55,833 nucleotides of DNA, taken from NCBI GenBank assembly GCA_903921455.1, contig CAIXPZ010000189.1, positions 1 to 55,833 of the forward strand, given 5' to 3'. The DNA is from an uncultured Verrucomicrobia subdivision 3 bacterium (GTDB lineage: Bacteria; Verrucomicrobiota; Verrucomicrobiae; Limisphaerales; UBA11358). The notes below the pieces were generated by a model. That model made no database searches and was not told the DNA's origin. It was given only the letters and a program-made list of their open reading frames with translations. Below, piece after piece: positions 47,961 through 55,833 of the stretch (the stretch's first letter is position 1; the number at the start of each line of letters is the position of its first letter). The translations under genes and the position numbers were made by a program.

Positions 47961-48946
47961 CCGCCTGCTTCACCACCTTCTTCGGGCTGACGTTGTGCCT
48001 GCTGCTGTCGTTTTTGCTGTCCGGCATGGAGTCGGGCGTCTTCGCGATGAACCGGCTGCGCGTGCGGCGGCTGGCGCGTTTGGGCAACGCGCAGGCGCAG
48101 ATTCTCCACGGCTTCCTGGAAAAGCCGGAGAAGTTTCTGTGGACGATTCTCGTCGGCAACACCCTGGTGAATTTTTTCATCCTCGGCTGGGTGATTACCA
48201 AGCTGCACGAATGGTTCGATGGCCAAACAGCCGTGATCATCAGCCTGTTTGCGGGCTTCGTGTTCGTGTTCTATTCCTTTTCGGACCTGCTGCCGAAGAT
48301 GCTGTTCCGCGCCTATCCCAACCGGCTGTGCCTTTCCTCGGCTACGGCGATCCGGCTGGTGTATCTGGCGCTGGCGCCGCTGGTGTTTCTGGTTGAGGGC
48401 GTTTCGCAATTCGTGCTGCGCTGGCGCGGTTCGCGGGCATTCACCGGCCGGCTCTTCGGCAATCGCGAGGAGATGCGCGCCGTGATGGCCGAGGCCGCGC
48501 AGGCGCTCACCAGCGAGGAATACGCGATGGTCAACCGGGTTCTGGATTTGCAGCATTTCACCGTCGCGCAAATGACGATTCCGCTGGCAAAAACCTTTTT
48601 GGTCGAGGTGTCATCGCCGTTGTCCGTCGCGGTGACCTTGGCGCGGGATAAAAACCTTTCGCGCCTGCCGGTCTGCGAAACCCGCGACGGCAAACGGCGC
48701 ATCGCCGGCATGCTGGACGTGAGCACGTTGCTGTTCACCGAGCAGCTGGATTTGAATAAAACCGCCGGCGAATTCATGTCGCCCGCGCTGTTTCTGGATG
48801 ATAGCACGCGCCTGGAAATCGCGCTGCGGCGGATGCAGCGCGCGGGCCAGCGGCTCGCGATTGTGCTGGCGCGCGACGGCAGCGAGGCCGGCGTCGTGTC
48901 GCTGGAGGATATTCTGAAGCTCATGTTCGGCGAGGTGAAACTGTGA
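47957..48946 (+). CDS. CNNM/CorC-type membrane protein, second of three
   Basis: 329 aa, shorter than its neighbours. It has the CNNM domain (about 1-135: LLSFLLSGMESGVFAMNRLR, FSDLLPKMLFRAYPNRLCL) and CBS-like domains (about 200-325: QMTIPLAKTFLVEVSSPLSV, LAIVLARDGSEAGVVSLEDI). The C-terminal CorC_HlyC domain is missing. It overlaps both neighbours by 4 bp (ATGA at the front, GTGA at the end), so the three are made as one unit. Confidence 0.88.
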   Translation: MTACFTTFFGLTLCLLLSFLLSGMESGVFAMNRLRVRRLARLGNAQAQILHGFLEKPEKFLWTILVGNTLVNFFILGWVITKLHEWFDGQTAVIISLFAGFVFVFYSFSDLLPKMLFRAYPNRLCLSSATAIRLVYLALAPLVFLVEGVSQFVLRWRGSRAFTGRLFGNREEMRAVMAEAAQALTSEEYAMVNRVLDLQHFTVAQMTIPLAKTFLVEVSSPLSVAVTLARDKNLSRLPVCETRDGKRRIAGMLDVSTLLFTEQLDLNKTAGEFMSPALFLDDSTRLEIALRRMQRAGQRLAIVLARDGSEAGVVSLEDILKLMFGEVKL

Positions 48947-50244
48947 ACTGGAACGACTTCATCCAGGTCGGATTCAAGCTGCTGGCCGTGGCCGGGCTCG
49001 TGCTGGCCAACGCCTTCTTTGTGGCGGCGGAGCTGGCGTTCGTCCGGATCCGCGACACCCAGCTGGCCCCCCTGGCGGAGAAGGGGAACCGCCGCGCCCG
49101 CACCGCCCGGCATATTGTCGCGCACATTGATTCCTACATCGGCGCGACGCAGTTCGGCATCACGCTGGCGAGTATGGCGCTGGGCGTTTTGGTGGAGCCG
49201 GTGTTTCGCGCGCTGCTGGAGCCGGTGTTTCCGCTGTTCCAAATCACCAACGAACACACCCAAGGCACCCTCGCCATCGTCGTGGGGTTCTTCGTGAACT
49301 GCTACCTGCTCATCATCGCGGGCGAACTGGTGCCGAAGGCCATCGCCATCCGCCGCACGCTGGCGACGTCGCTCTGGGTGGCCTCGCCGCTCAATTGGTT
49401 TTACCGGATCTCGTATCCGTTCATCTGGGTGCTGCACCGCTCGTCGCAGGTGGTGTTGCGCTGGCTTGGTTTCGCGGGCGGCGAACTGCATGACCGGCAC
49501 TCGGAGGAGGAATTGCGCGTCGTTTTGTCGGCCGCGCAGGGGGCGGGCGACCGGCGCGACTTGATTCTGAACGCGCTCGACCTGCGGCATCGCACGGCGC
49601 GCGAGGTGATGCGTCCGCGCAGCGAAATCACGGTGTTCGACACGTCGGCCTCGCTGGCGGAATGCCTGGTGCTGGCCGAAAAAACCCGCTACTCGCGTTT
49701 TCCCATTTGCGAGGATGGCGATTTGGAGAAAATGCTGGGCGTGATCCACATCAAGGATTTGTATGCCCTGCGCGACCGGGCCAAGACCGCGGCGGAGCTC
49801 CTGCCGCTGGCGCGGCCCTTGTTTTACATCCCTGAAACGGCCTCGCTCGACCGGTTGTTGCGGCGGTTCCTCGACCGGAAATCCCACTTCGCCATTGTCG
49901 TGGACGAATTTGGTGGCACGGTCGGCGTGGTCACGCTGGAGAACGCCATCGAGGCGCTGGTCGGCCAGATTCAGGACGAGTTCGACTCGGAAAAATCCGA
50001 GCTGGTGCGCCTGGGTGAAACGGTCTGGGAGGCCGCCGGCACGCTGGCGTTGCATGATCTGGAAAAAATCATTGGCACCGTGCCGCACGGCGAAAACACC
50101 ACGACGGCGAGCGGTTGGGTCACGGAGCAGCTCGGCGGCTTTCCCAAGCCCGGCGATTCTGTGAGCGTCGGCAATTTTGAATTGCGCGTCGAGGAGATGG
50201 ACGGCCCCCGCGTGGCCAAGTTGAAGGTGTCGCGGAAAAGTTGA
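48943..50244 (+). CDS. CNNM/CorC-type membrane protein, third of three
   Basis: 433 aa from GTG at 48943. Full CNNM (LVLANAFFVAAELAFVRIRD; LLIIAGELVPKAIAIRRTLA), CBS pair (HRTAREVMRPRSEITVFDTS; FAIVVDEFGGTVGVVTLENA) and CorC_HlyC domain, the canonical TlyC-like layout. It diverges from copy 1 more than expected for a recent duplication. It converges on the next gene with a 1-bp gap. Confidence 0.92.
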   Translation: MNWNDFIQVGFKLLAVAGLVLANAFFVAAELAFVRIRDTQLAPLAEKGNRRARTARHIVAHIDSYIGATQFGITLASMALGVLVEPVFRALLEPVFPLFQITNEHTQGTLAIVVGFFVNCYLLIIAGELVPKAIAIRRTLATSLWVASPLNWFYRISYPFIWVLHRSSQVVLRWLGFAGGELHDRHSEEELRVVLSAAQGAGDRRDLILNALDLRHRTAREVMRPRSEITVFDTSASLAECLVLAEKTRYSRFPICEDGDLEKMLGVIHIKDLYALRDRAKTAAELLPLARPLFYIPETASLDRLLRRFLDRKSHFAIVVDEFGGTVGVVTLENAIEALVGQIQDEFDSEKSELVRLGETVWEAAGTLALHDLEKIIGTVPHGENTTTASGWVTEQLGGFPKPGDSVSVGNFELRVEEMDGPRVAKLKVSRKS

Positions 50245-50245
50245 T

Positions 50246-51067
50246 TCACCACTTCGCGCCCCGCCACGCGAACAGCAGGACGAGGCCCGCGGCGGCGGCA
50301 TCCAAAATCACCGCCGGCCACTGGCCCGCCTGCGCCGAATTCACCCCGAACAGCGCCATCGCGCCGAGCCACAAGGCCAGCGGCGCGAAGTCCGGTGCGC
50401 TGGGATTGCCCGGTTGTTTGCGTATGAGATACGGCATGATGATCGCCAGGATCAGTGCGGACGCGGACGTCCACCCTAAAAAACTCAACGGCGACGCGCC
50501 ATACCAGGTCACGGCAATCTTGGTCGGATGCCAGAGCCAGAGGTGTTTCACGCGGGCGAACGGCTCCAGCGCAAAATCAAACACCAGCGCCAGCAGCGCC
50601 GTCAGGCCCATCAGCAGGAACCCGTAGTTCTTCACCCGGCGCCACGGCCGCAGCATCAGCCGCGCGATGCCGCGCGAATTGAAGATGGCGACGATCCACA
50701 GCAGCAGCACGGTCGGCGGCACGATGTTGAACAGTTGCGGCCCGCTGGTTTCGCCGAAGGACAGCGGGCCGAATGGCAGGCCGGTCCGCGCGCTCAAGCC
50801 GTGCGCCGCGCCGCCGATGAGCGCGGTGATGAAGGCGGCGAACAGCACGCTTTGCAGCGGCAGCTGGCGGGCGAGGGCGCTGATGGAGGCGGTGGTGGCG
50901 AACAGGAGCAGCAGGGCGTCGAGGTTGCTGGTCGTGCCGGGGGGATTAAAGAGCGTCGCCACGCCCGCCGCCAGCGTGAGCGTCAAAATCAAATGGTGCG
51001 GCCAGGCCTTCTTGGTCAAGGTCGTCGGGCCGGGCGGATTCGGGATGGGTTCCGGGCTGGGCGGCAT
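50246..51067 (-). CDS. Carotenoid-biosynthesis-like membrane protein (CruF/DUF422 type)
   Basis: 273 aa, seven or eight membrane helices. The motif TGLPFGPLSFGE (about 96-107), the segment FDFALEPFARVKHLWLWHP (about 163-181) and WYGASPLSFLGW (about 187-198) resemble CruF/bisanhydrobacterioruberin hydratase proteins, which hydrate carotenoid ends. No other carotenoid gene is seen. A Pro-rich N-terminus (MPPSPEPIPNPPGPTTL) is cytoplasmic. The identity rests on remembered motifs and is moderate. Confidence 0.55.
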   Translation of the reverse strand: MPPSPEPIPNPPGPTTLTKKAWPHHLILTLTLAAGVATLFNPPGTTSNLDALLLLFATTASISALARQLPLQSVLFAAFITALIGGAAHGLSARTGLPFGPLSFGETSGPQLFNIVPPTVLLLWIVAIFNSRGIARLMLRPWRRVKNYGFLLMGLTALLALVFDFALEPFARVKHLWLWHPTKIAVTWYGASPLSFLGWTSASALILAIIMPYLIRKQPGNPSAPDFAPLALWLGAMALFGVNSAQAGQWPAVILDAAAAGLVLLFAWRGAKW

Positions 51068-51174
51068 TTCTGATGGGCAGACGATATAAATTAATCGGCG
51101 TTCGCACAGCCTTAATTTTTCCCGATTGGCGATTTCTGCTTGTTTGCCGGCCGGTTTGCAGCCTAGCTTTTGGG

Positions 51175-52146
51175 ATGCAGAGTTGCTCCCATCCCGCCGC
51201 CGAAGTCGAATTGCTTTTGCCTGCCGTGGACTACATCAGCGGCGAAGCCTTTCAGGTGGCGCGCTGCCGCCGCTGCGCGCAAGTGGTCACGCTGCCCGTG
51301 CCGGCGGACCTCGGCCGCTATTATCCCGCGGGCTATTATGGCGACAAGCAGGGGCGCCGCTTTCCGGCCGTGATGGAGTGGTTGCAGGAGCAACTGTATG
51401 CCTGGCGGGCGCGGCAGGTGTTGCGCCGGCTGAAGCAAAAAAATCCCCGGGTGCTGGATATCGGCTGCGGGCGCGGCCTGCTGTTGCGGGCTTTTCAGCA
51501 GAACGGCTGCGCCGTGACCGGCACCGAATATTCCGACGACGCCTGCCGCTTTGCGCGGGACGTTTTGAAGATCCCCGTGCGCGTGGGCTTGCTCCATGAA
51601 TTGAATTTCCCCGCCAACAGCTTCGACATCGTGGTGATGTGGCACGTGCTGGAGCATATGTCCGACCCGCGTCCCACGCTGGCGGAGGTGGCCAGAATCT
51701 TGCGGCCCGGCGGCATGTTTCTGGTCGCCGTGCCTGACTTTGGCAGCCCGGAGGCGCGGCTCACCCGGGCCGGCTGGTTTCATCTCGATGTCCCGCGCCA
51801 CCTGTCGCACCACACGCCCGCCTCGCTGGCGCGGATCTTGGAGGCGGCGGGCATGTCGCCGGGCTGGGTCAGCTCGCTGGCGCCGGAATACGACACGTTC
51901 AGCTTCGTGCAGTCGCTCCTCAACTGGCTCGGCGTCCGGCCCAACCTGCTTTACAACTGGCTGCGCGGCCAGCGCGCCAAGGTGTTCGACGGCCGGAAAA
52001 CTTACGGTTCCATCCTCGCCACCGTGTTGCTCGCGCCGCTGCTCGGCGTGCTCAGCCTGCCGGCGACGTTGCTGCTGGCGCTGGCGGGGCGGGGCGCGAC
52101 GATTGCCATCTGGGCCGTGAAGCAGAGTCCGCCGGACCGCCGGTAA
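51175..52146 (+). CDS. Class I SAM-dependent methyltransferase with Cys pair and C-terminal membrane helix
   Basis: 323 aa from the ATG at 51175. A short N-terminal zinc-like site (SCSHPAAEVELL and CRRCAQVV, about 3-45). Then the methyltransferase domain, VLDIGCGRGLLLRAFQQNG (about 96-114), DIVVMWHVLEHMSDP (about 156-170) and LRPGGMFLVAVPDFGS. A hydrophobic segment follows (about 285-310). This layout is common in methyltransferases of cell-surface or polyketide sugar pathways. The long frame from 51073 is not used because it lacks similarity. Substrate unknown. Confidence 0.85.
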   Translation: MQSCSHPAAEVELLLPAVDYISGEAFQVARCRRCAQVVTLPVPADLGRYYPAGYYGDKQGRRFPAVMEWLQEQLYAWRARQVLRRLKQKNPRVLDIGCGRGLLLRAFQQNGCAVTGTEYSDDACRFARDVLKIPVRVGLLHELNFPANSFDIVVMWHVLEHMSDPRPTLAEVARILRPGGMFLVAVPDFGSPEARLTRAGWFHLDVPRHLSHHTPASLARILEAAGMSPGWVSSLAPEYDTFSFVQSLLNWLGVRPNLLYNWLRGQRAKVFDGRKTYGSILATVLLAPLLGVLSLPATLLLALAGRGATIAIWAVKQSPPDRR

Positions 52147-52206
52147 AAATCCGTTCCCCGCCGGAATTGCCTTGAGCGCGGGCGCGGGATTTGTTCTGCT
52201 CGCAGC

Positions 52207-52656
52207 ATGACGCTTGACGAGATTCGCGAAAAGATCAAAGCCGGCGCGGAATCGATGAATTCCCGCTACGGCGCCGTCGTGTTCGACGAGTGGGTGGTGG
52301 TGTCGCTGGAACAGAATCGCGCGCGCATCCTGCATTACACCGGGCCGCGCAACGACGAGTTCCTCAAAAATTTCGTGGCCGACCTCGGCTCCCTGCGCAC
52401 GGCCCTGCTCGACGGCAAATACGGCGCGGGCGACTTCGAGTTTTCCCGTCACGGCGTCGGCACCAGCTTCGAGGCGTTTCTCGTGCTCGGCGCCGGCCTC
52501 TATCTCATCTGCAACAACACCCGCGAATCCATGGAAGCCATCGCCAGGAATCCTCGCTGGCTCAACGCGCAGGTGCCCTTCGTCGAGCTGGCCGAGGCGG
52601 TCCGCGCCAATCCGCTCGGCATCTCGTGGGACACCAAAATCTTCACCAAGCCCTGA
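52207..52656 (+). CDS. Conserved-looking hypothetical protein, 149 aa
   Basis: No named family recognised. It opens TLDEIREKIKAGAESMNSRYG, then FDEWVVVSLEQNRARILHY and LIDGKYGAGDFEFSRHGVGTSF-like text (alpha/beta, soluble). No Cys pairs or membrane segments. It ends 29 bp before the OPT transporter start and may be its operon partner; transport regulation would be guesswork. Confidence 0.7.
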   Translation: MTLDEIREKIKAGAESMNSRYGAVVFDEWVVVSLEQNRARILHYTGPRNDEFLKNFVADLGSLRTALLDGKYGAGDFEFSRHGVGTSFEAFLVLGAGLYLICNNTRESMEAIARNPRWLNAQVPFVELAEAVRANPLGISWDTKIFTKP

Positions 52657-52685
52657 CTCCCGACCCCACGCCTGACGCCGCGCGC

Positions 52686-54662
52686 ATGAATCCCGCTCCC
52701 AAGTCCCCGGCCCAAAAGTCGGATGCCGAGTATGAATTGCCGCTCGCGGGCTTCACCGGCACGCCGGAGGAGAAAGACCGCCAGTGGTATGAGCAGTGTT
52801 ACCGCGGCGACACGCAGCGCCAGCTCACCGTCCGCGCCGTCATCATGGGCGGCATCCTCGGCATGTTCACCGCGGTCTCGAACCTCTATACCACGCTGAA
52901 GATCGGCTGGAGCTTCGGCGTTTCCATCACCGCCTGCGTCATCTCATTCGTCGTGTGGAACACCATCTGCCGGCTGCTGGGCGAACGCGTCTCCCGCATG
53001 AGCGTGCTCGAAAACAACTGCATGCAGTCCACCGCCACCGCCGCCGGTTCCTCGACCGGCTCGACGCTCGCCACCGCGCTGGGCGCGCTGCTGCTCATCA
53101 CCGGCGTGCATCAACCCTGGCCGGTGGCCACCGCCTTCGTGCTGCTCACGGCGGCGCTCGGCGTCTTCCTCGCCATCCCGATGAAGCGGCAGATGATCAA
53201 CCACGAGCAGCTCCGCTTCCCGTCCGGCATCGCGACGGCGGAGACCCTGCGCAGCCTTTACTCGCGGAGCGGGGAATCCTTGAAGCAGGCCTACTCGCTG
53301 CTCATCGCGCTCGGCGCCGGCGCGGTCATCGGCCTGCTGCACACCTACGCGGAACTGGTGGAACAGCTGAAAATCAAAAACCGCCTGCCGCACTGGCTGG
53401 AAAAAGCCTCCAGCGTCTGCTACCTGCCCGACACGTGGGACTTCACCGGCATCCTCAGTCCCCTGGCGCGCGGCCAGATGCAGGGGCTGGCGTTCGAGCC
53501 GAGCGTGATGCTCATCGGCGCGGGCATGATCACCGGCCTGCGCGTGTCGCTCTCCATGTTCGCCGGCTCCGTGCTGCTCTATTACGGCATCGCCCCGTGG
53601 CTCGCCATGAACGACACGCTGGCGGCGGGCGCGGCGGGCTACATCCCCTCGTTCAAGATCGATGCCGACGGCAACTTCAATCCCGTCCGCTGGGCCTTGT
53701 GGGGTGGCACGGCGGTGATGGTGTTCTCCAGCCTCACGCAGGTGGCGCTGAATTGGCGGACCATTGTCCGCGCCTTCTTCATTTTCAAAAAGGAGGAGCG
53801 CACCGCGCATCAGGCCGCCGTGGACGCCGTGGAAGTGCCGAACTCCTGGCTCATCATCGGCCTCATCCCCATCACGCTCGGCCTCATCGTCGTGCAATAT
53901 TTCGCGTTCCACATCAACGTCTGGCTCGGGCTGCTCTCCGTGGCGTTTTCCTTCGTCGTCTCCCTCGTCGCCTGCCGCGCCACGGGCGAGACCGACACCA
54001 ATCCCATCGGCGCGATGGGCAAGGTGACGCAGCTGCTCTACGCCGTCCTGCCCGGCGCGAAAGGCATCGCGGCCATCAACCTCATGGCCGCCGGCACCAC
54101 TGCCGCGGCGGCGGGCGCGGCGGGCGACCTCCTGACCGACCTCAAGAGCGGCTACCTGCTCGGCGCGAATCCCCGGCGCCAGTTCCTCGCCCAGTTCTAC
54201 GGCGTGTTCTTCGGCGTCATCGCCGTCGTGCCCGCGTGGTATCTCATGGTGCCGGACAAAAAAGCCCTCGAAGCTTTCAACCCGCCCGCTACCAACATGT
54301 GGCGCGCCGTGGCCGACCTCCTGACGCAGGGTGTCAATCACCTGCCGCCCACCGCCCTGTGGGCGATCGTCATCGGCGCGTTCGTGGGCCTCGCGCTGCC
54401 CGTGATTGAAAAGCTCTGGCCGAAGGCGCAACCCTATCTGCCCTCGGCGATGGGCCTGGGCCTGGCCTGGGTGGTGCCGTTCCAGAATGCGCTGTCGTTC
54501 CTCATCGGCGCGGTGATCGTCGCCGTCTGGCAGAAATGGCATCGCAAAAACTCGGACACCTATGCCATCCCGATCGCGTCCGGCCTCGTCGCCGGGGAAT
54601 CGTTGGTGGCCGCCTTCATCGCCATCGCCTGCACGCTGGTCGGTTTCCTCGCGGTTAAATAA
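52686..54662 (+). CDS. OPT-family oligopeptide transporter
   Basis: 658 aa from the ATG at 52686 (the frame is open upstream but family similarity starts here). About 14-16 membrane helices. It has the QLTVRAVIMGGILGMFTAVS opening, NLYTTLKIGWSFGVSI, the NNCMQSTATAAGSSTGST motif and LRFPSGIATAETLRSLYS. OPT proteins take up peptides or metal chelates with protons. Likely peptide uptake in this organism (inference). Tail-to-tail with the barrel gene. Confidence 0.92.
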   Translation: MNPAPKSPAQKSDAEYELPLAGFTGTPEEKDRQWYEQCYRGDTQRQLTVRAVIMGGILGMFTAVSNLYTTLKIGWSFGVSITACVISFVVWNTICRLLGERVSRMSVLENNCMQSTATAAGSSTGSTLATALGALLLITGVHQPWPVATAFVLLTAALGVFLAIPMKRQMINHEQLRFPSGIATAETLRSLYSRSGESLKQAYSLLIALGAGAVIGLLHTYAELVEQLKIKNRLPHWLEKASSVCYLPDTWDFTGILSPLARGQMQGLAFEPSVMLIGAGMITGLRVSLSMFAGSVLLYYGIAPWLAMNDTLAAGAAGYIPSFKIDADGNFNPVRWALWGGTAVMVFSSLTQVALNWRTIVRAFFIFKKEERTAHQAAVDAVEVPNSWLIIGLIPITLGLIVVQYFAFHINVWLGLLSVAFSFVVSLVACRATGETDTNPIGAMGKVTQLLYAVLPGAKGIAAINLMAAGTTAAAAGAAGDLLTDLKSGYLLGANPRRQFLAQFYGVFFGVIAVVPAWYLMVPDKKALEAFNPPATNMWRAVADLLTQGVNHLPPTALWAIVIGAFVGLALPVIEKLWPKAQPYLPSAMGLGLAWVVPFQNALSFLIGAVIVAVWQKWHRKNSDTYAIPIASGLVAGESLVAAFIAIACTLVGFLAVK

Positions 54663-54706
54663 ATCAGTCCCCGCGTCCCGCCATCCCCGCCGCTCCGGCG
54701 TCCGCG

Positions 54707-55474
54707 CTAAAAGGTGCACGTGAACGTCAGCAGCACCGCCTGCGAGAGGTTGCCGCTCGAACGCCATTCCGTCGGGGACGAATAATCGTAGCTGACGCCC
54801 GACCCGATCGAATAGCTCGACGTGCCCAGCAGCTTGTAACCCAGCCCCATCGTCCAGTGTTCGCTGAGCTGGACTCGGAGGCCCGCCTGCGCCTGATACG
54901 CCCAGGCTGCCGCGCTCGGCGTGCTGTCGCCGTAGGCATCCGCGTATTGGCTGAAGATGCCGCCGCCGCCCGCGCCGACATACACCGCGCAGCGGCTGCC
55001 CAGCGGCTGCGTGAAGACCACGTTCAGCAGCAGCGGCATTTGCACGAGCGACTGGGATCCGTAATCGGTGCCCAGCGTGTAGGAATAGTTCACCGTGTTG
55101 GCCATCAGGCCCATTTCCAGTTCCATCGCCCAGTTTTTCGTGATGTTGTGGCCGAGCGCCAAATCCATCCGCACCCCGGTGTCGAAGTGGATCTTCTCCC
55201 GGTCGCCCTGCAAGTCGCTCAAGGTGATGCCCTGCTGCTTCGCCGCGCCGCCGTCGAACGCCAGATACACCTCGCGGTCGAGGTCCGCATAATAGTCATG
55301 GTTCGCCGGCGGGCTGCTGGCGGCGGCCGCGAGCAGGATCAGGCCGGGCGCCGGACAATCCGTTGTCAGAGTCTGGGAGACGAAGCCGCCTCGCTGCGCG
55401 TGCAGGCTCGCCGCGGAACCGAGGAACGCCAGGGCGACCGCGCCGGCGGCGAGTGGCAGTTTGGAAATGTTCAT
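54707..55474 (-). CDS. Outer-membrane beta-barrel protein
   Basis: 255 aa. Signal peptide MNISKLPLAAGAVALAFLGS then AASLHA (about 1-26). The mature part alternates polar and hydrophobic residues with aromatic belts (MELEMGLMANTVNYSYTLG, SRCAVYVGAGGGGIFSQYAD, HWTMGLGYKLLGTSSYSIG) and ends in Phe (LLTFTCTF), the usual end strand signal for BAM insertion. About 8-10 strands. Porin-like or structural; no specific match. A leftward terminator at 55577-55601 isolates it from upstream transcription. Confidence 0.78.
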   Translation of the reverse strand: MNISKLPLAAGAVALAFLGSAASLHAQRGGFVSQTLTTDCPAPGLILLAAAASSPPANHDYYADLDREVYLAFDGGAAKQQGITLSDLQGDREKIHFDTGVRMDLALGHNITKNWAMELEMGLMANTVNYSYTLGTDYGSQSLVQMPLLLNVVFTQPLGSRCAVYVGAGGGGIFSQYADAYGDSTPSAAAWAYQAQAGLRVQLSEHWTMGLGYKLLGTSSYSIGSGVSYDYSSPTEWRSSGNLSQAVLLTFTCTF

Positions 55475-55833
55475 AGGACCATCGAGTTTGGTTGGTGTTT
55501 GGTTTGGTGGAATACCCCGCGCCAGCGGGTTCCGCCTTACCTTTTACCGGCAAACGGCTGGGGCGCGTGAATTGATAAAAAAAAGCCAGCATCGGCTGGC
55601 TCAATGCTGAAGGGAACAAGGTTCCGGCCTGGTGCTCGTGGCGGGTGCCGGCAAGTGAGTGGTGGAATGCTTTGGGGAAATGGCTGGACTGCTAGGGAAG
55701 CGCTGATTTAATCAACATGCGAAAGCTTCAACTACCTACGGAGGGTTAAAACACCTTCCCCTGAAATCAAAATTGTTCCTGCACCATCCTGGTGAGTCGA
55801 AATTCAGGCAAAATTACGAACGCCGATTAAATC
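55475..55833. other. Gene-free window end with hairpin and inverted 9-mers
   Basis: No gene seen. It holds the OMP promoter region, the hairpin at 55577-55601 and GATTTAATC (55705-55713), which is the exact inverse of GATTAAATC (55825-55833, last bases). The last pair might be ends of a small element, but the window ends on it. Confidence 0.5.
55577..55601 (-). terminator. Rho-independent terminator, leftward
   Basis: On the minus strand AGCCAGC-CGAT-GCTGGCT is followed by TTTTTTTT. It would stop a leftward transcript entering from the right, ahead of the OMP gene. Confidence 0.75.

Noticed and set aside
51073..51174. 34-residue N-terminal extension of the methyltransferase
   Set aside because: The extension shows no family likeness and crosses the promoter gap; the ATG at 51175 fits the Cys-containing start.

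Overview
The window reads as GC-rich (roughly 60 percent or more by eye) chromosomal DNA from a Gram-negative, LPS-making bacterium, most likely a Verrucomicrobiota member (Pedosphaera/Limisphaera-like); this placement is inference. It rests on a secreted sulfatase with a dockerin-like tail, very large secreted sugar-dehydrogenase/cytochrome fusions with DUF1349-like ends, DUF5679 and DUF2237 proteins, a eukaryote-type HisA, an outer-membrane barrel, and many intergenic short-word repeat arrays. No rRNA, tRNA or CRISPR array was recognised.

Layout. 1-139 is the end of an IS21-type insertion sequence with the first codons of istA. 140-662 is repeat-rich and gene-poor. 663-5656 carries a hypothetical gene, ferredoxin-NADP reductase, glutaredoxin, lipoyl synthase (lipA), an acetyltransferase-like membrane protein, a nitroreductase and a DoxX protein. 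5680-8871 is a three-gene 2-oxoacid dehydrogenase operon (E2, E1-beta, E1-alpha, leftward), whose E2 needs the lipoate made by LipA. 9005-12639 is a translationally coupled phosphorelay pair. 12649-17629 holds a carboxylesterase, a 68-aa protein, an SLBB lipoprotein, panB, the heptose-7-phosphate kinase gene, thiG and an ankyrin protein. 17871-21247 is a rightward run of small-molecule and redox genes (zinc alcohol dehydrogenase, cupin, DUF2237, SRPBCC, SDR).

21469-28804 is an accessory stretch: sulfatase, a 42-bp tandem array, a low-GC small gene between direct repeats, a 978-aa sugar-dehydrogenase/diheme-cytochrome protein and a TSUP exporter. 28914-34206 has eukaryote-type HisA, a GbsR/MarR regulator with an NAD(P)-binding partner, a DUF6370-like protein, a secreted zinc metalloprotease and a Uma2 nuclease-like protein. 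34319-35908 is the ribosomal operon rpsP-khpA-trmD-rplS, lacking rimM. 35999-39313 holds an ABC exporter, a DUF5679 protein and a tandem nucleoside diphosphate kinase. 39995-45933 has metG, a luxE-luxC fatty-acid reductase pair without luciferase genes, a four-helix-bundle gene between inverted repeats, queD and acpS. 46042-55474 has a GAF protein, three consecutive CNNM/CorC-type membrane proteins, a carotenoid-synthesis-like membrane protein, a methyltransferase, an OPT transporter and an outer-membrane barrel.

The strongest unexplained signal is a set of short-period repeats placed exactly between genes. Two of them (grx/lipA and rfaE1/panB) are 8-bp-phased inverted arrays that run from the stop codon of one gene to the start codon of the next. 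A third (7-bp phase) runs into the acpS start codon. Related GC-rich words are inserted inside luxE and flank the four-helix-bundle gene.
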